Source: Enchytraeus crypticus
Lineage: Eukaryota > Annelida > Clitellata > Enchytraeida > Enchytraeidae
Length of the DNA: 64,000 bases
Reading direction: 5' to 3'
NCBI GenBank assembly: GCA_905160935.1
Contig: CAJHZI010000518.1
Coordinates: forward strand, 1 to 64,000
Position numbers and translations under genes: made by a program. Under the pieces are notes generated by a model. It worked only from the letters and a program-made list of their open reading frames with translations, had not been told where the DNA came from and ran no database searches. Below are positions 43,601 to 52,900 of this stretch, piece by piece. Every line of letters starts with the position of its first letter. Within the stretch, counting starts at the first letter, position 1.

Positions 43601-46559
43601 TATTAGATCATGAAGGTTTTTGTGTTGGTTATTTGTTTAGCACTTCTTGAAGGTTGTTTGCTGTTGGTTGTATGTTTATTAGGTCATGAAGGTTTTGTTG
43701 TTGGTTGTATGTTTATTAGGTCATGCAGATTTTTTATCCATACTCTCAGCAGCTTCATCCCAATGTGTTTCCTGGAGAAGATCCCAAGGATTGTCCTCGC
43801 AATGTTAACAAAGAACAGTGAGTATATAGTTTCTGTGTTAAGTAATTATAGAGAATATATAATATTTGAAAATCACCGTATACTGTACATATAAATTTGT
43901 CTATTTACAAAATGCATGTACAGGGTGAATAAAACAATGATTACAACTGCAAAAAGTTTGAATATCTCAGACTATTGTTAATATTTTCCCATAAAACGTT
44001 TACCTATTAATAAAGGACTAATTTGTGATGGGGTGGCCAATTTTCATTCATTTTGGTAAATAGATTGGCCAGTTATGCAAGTTTCAGAAGAGCAACCCCC
44101 CATTTTTAAATGTACTGTAAATAAATATTTTATTTTATTTTTATTTTGGCCCTGAAAAGGGTCGTTGTGGTGGTTCAGAAATAACCAGTTGTATCTGCCA
44201 GCATTACTGACTATTCGATATGCTTTCCTCCGCTGCTACGCAGGACTGAATTCGCTTTCGGAACGCTAGGACAGCTTTGTTGATTTCAGCTTGGGGCACT
44301 CTTTCCCAGATTGATTGTAGCACTTCCTGCAGTTCTGTCTTGTTTTTAGGCTTCGGCTGGTGTTTCTGATAGAGATGCAGCATGGTTTCCCAGACATAGA
44401 AATCCAGAGAATTTCGATCGGGAGAGTTTGGAGGCCATTCGTTCTTCTTGAAGAAATCCGGGTTTCTCTCGCTGATCCATTCCTGTGCATGATGAGATGC
44501 TTGAGCCAGAGCACTACTCTGCTTACAGATGAAACCATTTGATAGAAGCATAGCAATCATCAAACAGCTCCAGAAGCAAAGTATTGACGTAATACTGAGA
44601 GTTCACCTTTACCTTCTGGTCAATTAAGTGCAATCTGCCCTTACCGTTGTAGCAAACGCCATTTTTAGGTAAAAATCGGGGGTTGATCTGCTGAAACTTG
44701 CATAACTGGCCAATCTATAGATTGAAATGGATGAAAATTGGCCACCCCATCAAAAATTAGTCCTTTATTAATTGGTCAAAGTTTGATTTGAAAATATTAA
44801 CAACAGCCTGAGATATTCAAACTTTTTGCAATTGTAATCTTTTTTTTGTATATGTAAATAGACATTACTCATTAAATATACTATATAATTTACTTTTAGC
44901 ATTGTATAGTACTACTAGCTGACCCAGCGAACTTCATATCGCCTATTAGTCAATGAATGTCGTGTAACCTTATGTGTTGAAATGAAATTATTATATTTTG
45001 TAAATTACAAAATACCACCCAAAAATGTTTACTTTGTTAAAATACTTTTTTTGAAAAACTTTTTTGTAATTTACCCCCAACCCCCCATGCCCCCTCCGCC
45101 TCCCCTTCCAATCTCCCAAATTTTTTTAACAATATTATTTTTTCTTAGAAGAAAACAACACCCCTTTCTGTCAAACCCCCTACCACCAAGCTCCACCTCA
45201 ACCCCCCCCCCCCCAAAATAAATACCCCCAACATATTTTCTATTTTATTCTAAAATAAAGCAAAATCTCTTTCCGTAAACAACAGTATTATAGTATAGAA
45301 ATTATTTTTAGTTTTCTCTTTAGAGAATTAACGGGCGCAGAAAATAATACCTCATAAAGTGTAGACTTTCTTGTGATGTATTGGCCTCCTTCAGGACTTC
45401 CCTTGTTTCTCATAATAAGTCTTCATCTTTTTTTGTAGCTGTGACCTTATTAATTAATCTGTATGGTTAGTTTTTAAATGTACGTTTTTGTGCGCAAGCA
45501 TTGATATGGCCTAGTGATTAATCAACTGCTGACTTCAATTCTGAAAGAAACCGATTGCAATACGTTAAACATACCTACATATCAGCACGTTGCTAAGAAC
45601 TGCAGAAGAATTGAGATAAATTATCTTGTGACTGAAATACTTTGAAAGCTAACACATTGTTATGAGCTGCAGAAGAATTGAGACACAATTACCCTGTAAC
45701 TGAAATACTGTGAAAGATACCCTTAGACGATGAGAAAAGGGTCGTTAATTCTGATTGCTTATAATATTTATTTACGAATTGTTAAAACTAGTAATATAAA
45801 ACGATTGTCGTACTGGTCGTCATAGATCGACTATTTCAAGAATGTCGGCGACTTAAATCTTTCTAACCATCGATATCATCGATACGTCAAGAATGATTTA
45901 TGCTAGAGATTGATTTTACAAGACATAGTGTCTGTGTTTGATGGTAAAGAGCAGTTATACGTTTGTCAGGGCCATATTGATGGGTTGTCAGGGTCATGCT
46001 GATGGGTTGTCAGAGCCATGCTGATAGGTTTTAAGGGCCATGCTGATGGGTTGTCAGGGCCATGCTGATGGGTTGTCAGGGCCATGCTGATAGGTTGTCA
46101 GGGCCATGCTGATAGGTTGTCAGGGCTATGCTGATGGGTTGTCAGGGCCATGCTGATGGGTTGTCAGGGCCAAGTTGATGGGTTGTCAGGGCCATGCTGA
46201 TAGGTTGTCAGGGCCATGTTGATAGGTTGTCAGGGCCATGCTGATGGGTTGTCAGGGCCATGCTGATGGGTTGTCAGGGCCATGCTGATAGTTTGTCAGG
46301 GCCATGCTGATAGTTTGTCAGGGCTATGCTGATGGGTTGTCAGGGTCATGCTGATGGGTTGTCAGGGCCATGTTGATGGGTTGTCAGGGCCATGCTGATG
46401 GGTTGTCAGGGCCATGTTGATGGGTTGTCAGGGCCATGCTGATGGGTTGTCAGGGCCATGTTGATGGGTTGTCAGGGCCATGCTGATGGGTAACTAATGC
46501 TATTAACTGATTAAAATAATTTTTAATCTATAATTTAACATCTTTGTAATCTTTCTGTG

Positions 46560-46601
<42 letters not shown>

Positions 46602-47645
46602 GCCCTGTCTCTCTCTTCCTTTCTCACTCTCTGATGGGTTGTCAGGGCCATGCTGATGGGTTGTCAGGGCCTTACTGATGGGTTGTCAGGGCCATGCTGA
46701 TGGGTTGTCAGGGCCATGCTGATGGATTGTCAGGGCCATGCTGATGGGTAGTCAGGTTGATGTAGCTTTGTGTTTGTATTTACTTGGGACTTTGGACGGA
46801 TTTTCTGGATTTTAGAATTTGCACCATTTTTGGACCCTCTTTTTGCTCGCTGGCTTGATTTAGTCTCAATAGTGCTCAATGTTGTCATTGATGACTGTAG
46901 CACTTTAATTGTTGTTTTTGTTGCTGTTGTTGTTGTGTTTGGTGATAAAGAATAGTTGTTGTGTTTTGTTAGGGCCATGCAGATGGGTTGTCAGAACAAA
47001 GACTACCCAGATAAGTACGGGCACTATCGTGAGGCTAAATACACGCAGACCAAGCAGCACTGGTTCTGGAAGGTGAGTCTCGTGATTTGTTAAATTGCAA
47101 TTATCTAATGACTGCACGAGTTAGTGTGGTTAGAGTGGTCAGCTGCTAATGTCAGAAACCATCATCTGGTCATGGACACCTTTATATATAGCATCTTACA
47201 TGATGATACATTATATATTAATTATCTAGAAGTCCATGATCTGGTTCACGAGCCGTCTCAAGCGCTTTTACGAATGCATCTCTGCCGAGGAAGTTGGTGC
47301 ATTAAAAGTTCAATAATTTTGTCAATTAGGAACATATCAGAACGTATTTTACGTCGTTTTGAAAAGATATGATTGCTCTTCAAAATAGCGGAAGCAGAAA
47401 TTTTATGATACATGTTCGCTATTATTTTTGCAGAGATAATTTTACGCTGCATGTAACAGGCCGTAATACTATACTTTAAATTTCTTTTCTGACCCCACTT
47501 CTATTCGTAAACCTATAACTTTCACGTTATTAAAGATATTCAAACGAAATTTCTCTATGTTTGGTAGAATTGGCGGCTGGTCAAGTACTGTAAATTTCAA
47601 GAACATCGGTCAACTCTTTATTACTTTATTGTAAAAATAATAATA

Positions 47646-47701
<56 letters not shown>

Positions 47702-47702
47702 T

Positions 47703-47794
<92 letters not shown>

Positions 47795-47830
47795 ATATAT
47801 ATACGATACATTCATGTATATATAATATAT

Positions 47831-47883
<53 letters not shown>

Positions 47884-49857
47884 GTGAAGTCACAAGGAAT
47901 GTTTGTTATATCGTTTATTGTATTGTGCGAGAAGAGATGATTGACTTTAAACGTTATTTTGTTGTTCTGCATTAATGGTATACTTCCCAGTACTGCGAAA
48001 GACTGCTCGAACTATGCGATTACGAAATGAATACCTATATTAAACGATGCCAGTACTACATGAACACAGGCACTAAACGATGCTAGCACCAAACGATACT
48101 AAATGATCTCTAGTACTAAGTACTAAATGAACACGGGTACTAAACCATGCTAGTACTACATGAACACAGGTACTGAACGATTCTAGTACTCTCGAGATGT
48201 AAATATGTGCTCTTGTTATGCAGATCAATCACGCTTTTGAACATCTGGACATAACGAGAAACTTCGACGGACCGTTTCTGTTCATAGAGGAAGACCACTA
48301 CATGGTACCTGACTTCGTGTCTGTTTTGAGAATGATGTTCAGACTCAAGTCGAGGTTTGTCTTTAGTGGTCTGTTAACTAAGAGTTGTTAAATGCAGTTA
48401 GTTGAGATAGGGGCGTAACGGCCTAGTGACTGTTGTTTTACGGATTCGTGATTCCAAAGCCAGATATGTGTAGTCAAAGAAATTCTTTTCAGATATATCA
48501 TCGTTGGACGATGATACATCGTTTTATTATTTTGTATGGCTGCTGCTAGATAATGTGATTATCTTTTATGGAAATCAGAGACTAGCTAATTTGATTATCT
48601 GCTACTACAGTGTTTTTCTTTATCGTAGCGTAGCTTTCTATAATTATATAATTGTATGCTGTAACAGTAAGTAATAATGATAAACTCTACTCTATAGTTA
48701 AACTGGTATTCAAGATAGGATGATGATACATTATATTAACAAAATTTATTAATAACTAATATTTTATTCACTGCAAATTAATAACTATGTATCTGCTTGT
48801 TGGTTTCTCAGAAAATAATCAATTACATATACAATTTGTGTAGATGTCTCTAGATTATTTTCTAATGGAGACGCTAGCAATGGGTGAGCCTTTAATTAAG
48901 ATAAAGCTTGGCACTGTAGACCGTGCACCTGCCGTCACCGGGTTGAATCTCCAATTAGTTGAGCTCAGAACCGATCTATCGTTGTAATTAAATAAATATG
49001 AACGTTTTGTGTCAACAACAACTGTGCTTTTGCTCTGTTTATTTAGTTAACTGTGACTGATCAGTACGCAATGCCGGCTGCCTTGTAGTAATTCAGTTGT
49101 GAGAGTAATTAGACAGTTTCGTTTAGTAAATATTCGTTTTAAAACTCTTCCAACTTTATGATGGACTTCGATGTCGTTCTGTTAACGAAACCTCTGGCAA
49201 ATTTGTCTCATTTAACTTGGGCTCAAATATTTGTTCTTGATAGCAGTGACGAACGTGAGTCTTTGTTTTTCTATTTTAGCAACTCAGCTTCACATCTGTA
49301 GACGTCTTTTTTCTTCTTTTTCGTCAAATACGCTAGACCCATCAGCAAGGGCAGTTTTGCCTCTTCAGAAAATCTCCACAAACTGTGTTATGGGAGTATT
49401 TTGCGAAACTGATGAAGAATTATGGAGCTTGATTTATCTTCAATTAACTATTAGTCACTATTCTAACGATGACATCAACATTTTTTAAACAACATTTCTA
49501 AAACTTGATTGGTTCGTAGAGCTCCGTTATATTGAACACAACTGGGCCAGTTTACAATGTACAGTGTATCAGCAAGAGTAGCGTACTTCTACATCTACAT
49601 CAATTCTAGTTTTTTTTTGTCTAATTCACAATCTCTATATGTATTTTAATGCGTACGCTACAGAGTGAGTTACACTCCAATTAGGCATATATTTTTTAAC
49701 GTATTCTTATTTGCGAACAGTAAGCTGAATCCAAATTAAACACCTCTTTCGGTACACTAACGTTAACAATGTTAGTAAAGGTAATTAATAATGTTATTAA
49801 CTGATTAAAAGAGTTCAATATCTTTGTAATCTTTTTCTGCCTCTCACTCTCTCTCTT

Positions 49858-49907
<50 letters not shown>

Positions 49908-52900
49908 TCTGTTGCATTGATTATTTTACAAATCCAAGACATATAGGCCTAAATATGCATTCATACATGCAACTTGACCAGGATCTATTACATCTCACTT
50001 CTGTGGAAATGTTGAGACATACTGCAGGGAGTCCAATGTTTCTCTCATTGTAATTGTTTGTGTTACAGAGCCTGTATTGACTGTAGCATCATTACTCTAG
50101 GAACTTACGACAAGAAACCCTCCTATGGCTCCAACTCGCCTAAGGTTTGATTAACCTCTGGGTTTCACTTCTACTGAGCTGAACGAGTGTCATGTTTCTA
50201 AGTGTTCTGACTGCGGATCAATAGGTGCAGGGTTCAACCCGGTGCTCTCCCCGTTACTGACATATTTTCCAAACAGGAAACTGATATAAACATATTTCAA
50301 TTTAGAAAATATTTCAAGATAGGATACTGATCTTTAATTTGCTTTAAAGCCTTTTACTGAAGCGATTGGACTGCAGTAATGTGCGAGTTCTGTTATGTAG
50401 AAAATATCAGGCTTTTATCAATATAGTTTTAAAATGAGATTTTTTACATTCGATATTTATTACGTTTACGAAATTACGTTTACGTTATTGATTTATTACT
50501 ATATTTATTATTATACGTTATTTATTATTATATTTCTTTAGTTTACCTGAGTTAAAATGATTTATGCTTTGTTAATCTAACTGTAAAAAATTTAAAGTAT
50601 CATTAACTATTTATTGCTATTGAATATTAATAACTCTGATATGAAATTCTGTCATTGGGCAGTAATTTGGTTATCTTTCTCACGATTAGAATTTTATTCT
50701 GCTGTTTTAAAATTGAAATAGTCTTGAAAGTCTATAGCCTTGACAAAAACCACTCTGCTATACATTGGCAACTCATCTTTCTAGGCCTTGATTACTCTTT
50801 TACGAATATTTTACTGTGGATTCTTTCTTGTCAGCAATAATCAATTTATATTTGTTGCAGTAGTAGTGTTAGAAAATGAATAGATATTTGTGTACTTTTT
50901 TCGGTCTTATTCATTCTAGTATTCTGGATTTCTAAGTGGCGTTTAGTTTAAGTAGCGTTTTTCAATGGAAGAGCAAGAGGAGAAGACTAAAAATAACACT
51001 GCACATCTCAATAAATAGTTATTTTAAAAAAGAATATCCTATGGGTAGAAGCCAATGACACTTGCAAAGATGACGGAAGTGAATAAATGAATGTTGCCGC
51101 CCTAGATTCTATTCAGAACTCAAGGTGATGACAAAATAGCATTTCAATCAATTAATTAAGCTATTAAAATGATGCGTCAATTGATCAGTTAACTGGTATT
51201 AACCTCCAGATCCACTTCCGATGGAAATGCCAGAATCACCTACAGATCTGCGAATCATGGTGTTCCTAGTTTTGCAACAGGAGGCTTCATATGTAATGTA
51301 ACTTTTGTCGGTAAATGGAGCTCTATCATGTTTTAATTGTGCTTTATCTTATGACGACAGGTAGAGATTATGAACTGGGTGTCGTCTAAGCACAACATGG
51401 GAATGGCAATGATGAGGGAAACCTGGAATCATATCAAAGCTTGTGGCGAGGTGACTCTCATTCATTTCTCTTAGTTTCTAAAATACGCATGAACTCAAAA
51501 TGAATATTAAAGAGCTACAGTAATAGGCCTATAGTTCATTACATAAAACAATTCTGCACCATTTTTAACTTCTGCCCAAATATTTTATTTATTTATTTAT
51601 TTATCCATTTATCACACGCATTCCACAAGAGCTACATGACAAATGTTCAACCATAGAAGAAAAAGCGTATGAATGTAAATAAAGCCTTGGTGAGGCACTT
51701 ACATATTCCGAGAGGATAAATCGTAGGAACCAAATTAAATACGCATTAAAAACATATATCAGATAGTGAAAACTTTGGTTTGGACCACGCTATTGTATGG
51801 ATGTGAAACATGGACCTTAAGGAAATATGATGTTAGGAAACTGGAGGCATTGGAAATGTGGATTTGGAGAAGAATGGAGAGGATTAGTTGTATGTGGAAA
51901 TGAAGAGGAAGGCGGAAGACAGAGAAGAGTGGAGGCGTTATATACCATGGACCTGCCTGTAGGCAGTGCACGAAGAGATCAGATAAATTAAGCAATTTAC
52001 GCTTATTCCATTGAGTCCCATAAAACAGTTGTGAGACAAATAAAGTTTAAAATTACTGTGAATAATGTGTGAAGTTATAGGATCAAAGGTCCTTGAATAT
52101 CACTATCAAATATCACTTGAATTTACTTAGATGCTTTAGAGCAATATAAAAACAACAGAATAACGCACTTGGCTAAAAATTGAATGTGAACAATAATAGG
52201 TTAAAATATTATGTTAAAGCGCGTAGCAGTTTCTCATAAATTTGCTAAGATCAGTTTCGTTAAGCCTTTTCTTAAACGAATCTACAGAGGGAGCATTTAC
52301 TGTGCTAGACGGTAGTTGGTTCCATATGCTTATACATCTATTGTTAAAGTGGTAACGCTCAGCGTTACATCTAAAGGGTTTAGGATAAAGAGGGGCGCCA
52401 ATTAAAATTTCTTTATGAATCTCAAGAAATATAATATCTCTACCGTTGTACTCTCTGAACGATTTGAAATTGAGACCATTTGGATGTATTTAAAGTTATC
52501 AAGGTTGTCGCTAACTGTGATTTAAATGACATATTATTTTATTGGATGTTGAGCTATAAATTAAAATCCCCTACTTAGATGTGAAGACTCTTGCAAACTC
52601 TTTTTGTGAAACGAGAAATGTAACTGGCGTGGAATCTGGAAACCAATAACAAACTACACAATATCTTGCCAAATTTGAATTGCAAAGCAAGACTGCATTT
52701 CAATAATAGATCAGACGAATCAAGACTCCACCCCTTACACATCGGACACACCCACCTCACACATAACAAATCTAAGCTTAAAACATTTTATTTCGTAGAG
52801 TGGATTGGGACTAGTGTGCTGCTTTCTTTTTCCCATACCTAAGATTGCAAATGTTGCTTGCACACATCGGTGCACAGAAATGCATATTATTAATAACTAC

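Larger units (their letters stand above)
37145..43719. other. MGAT2 intron 2
   Basis: 6.6 kb. Apart from the listed SINEs, minisatellites and CT tract, it holds AT-rich sequence with no recognised feature, notably 38500-39750 and 41980-43550. Confidence 0.7.

Noticed and set aside
43729-43817. Exon 3 of MGAT2 starting after the CAG at 43728
   Set aside because: It would drop VMQ, which aligns with VLQ in the human enzyme; the upstream TTATTAG acceptor keeps phase and alignment.
47610-47972. Tyr/Ile-repeat open frames on both strands
   Set aside because: Artefacts of a long (AT)n microsatellite.
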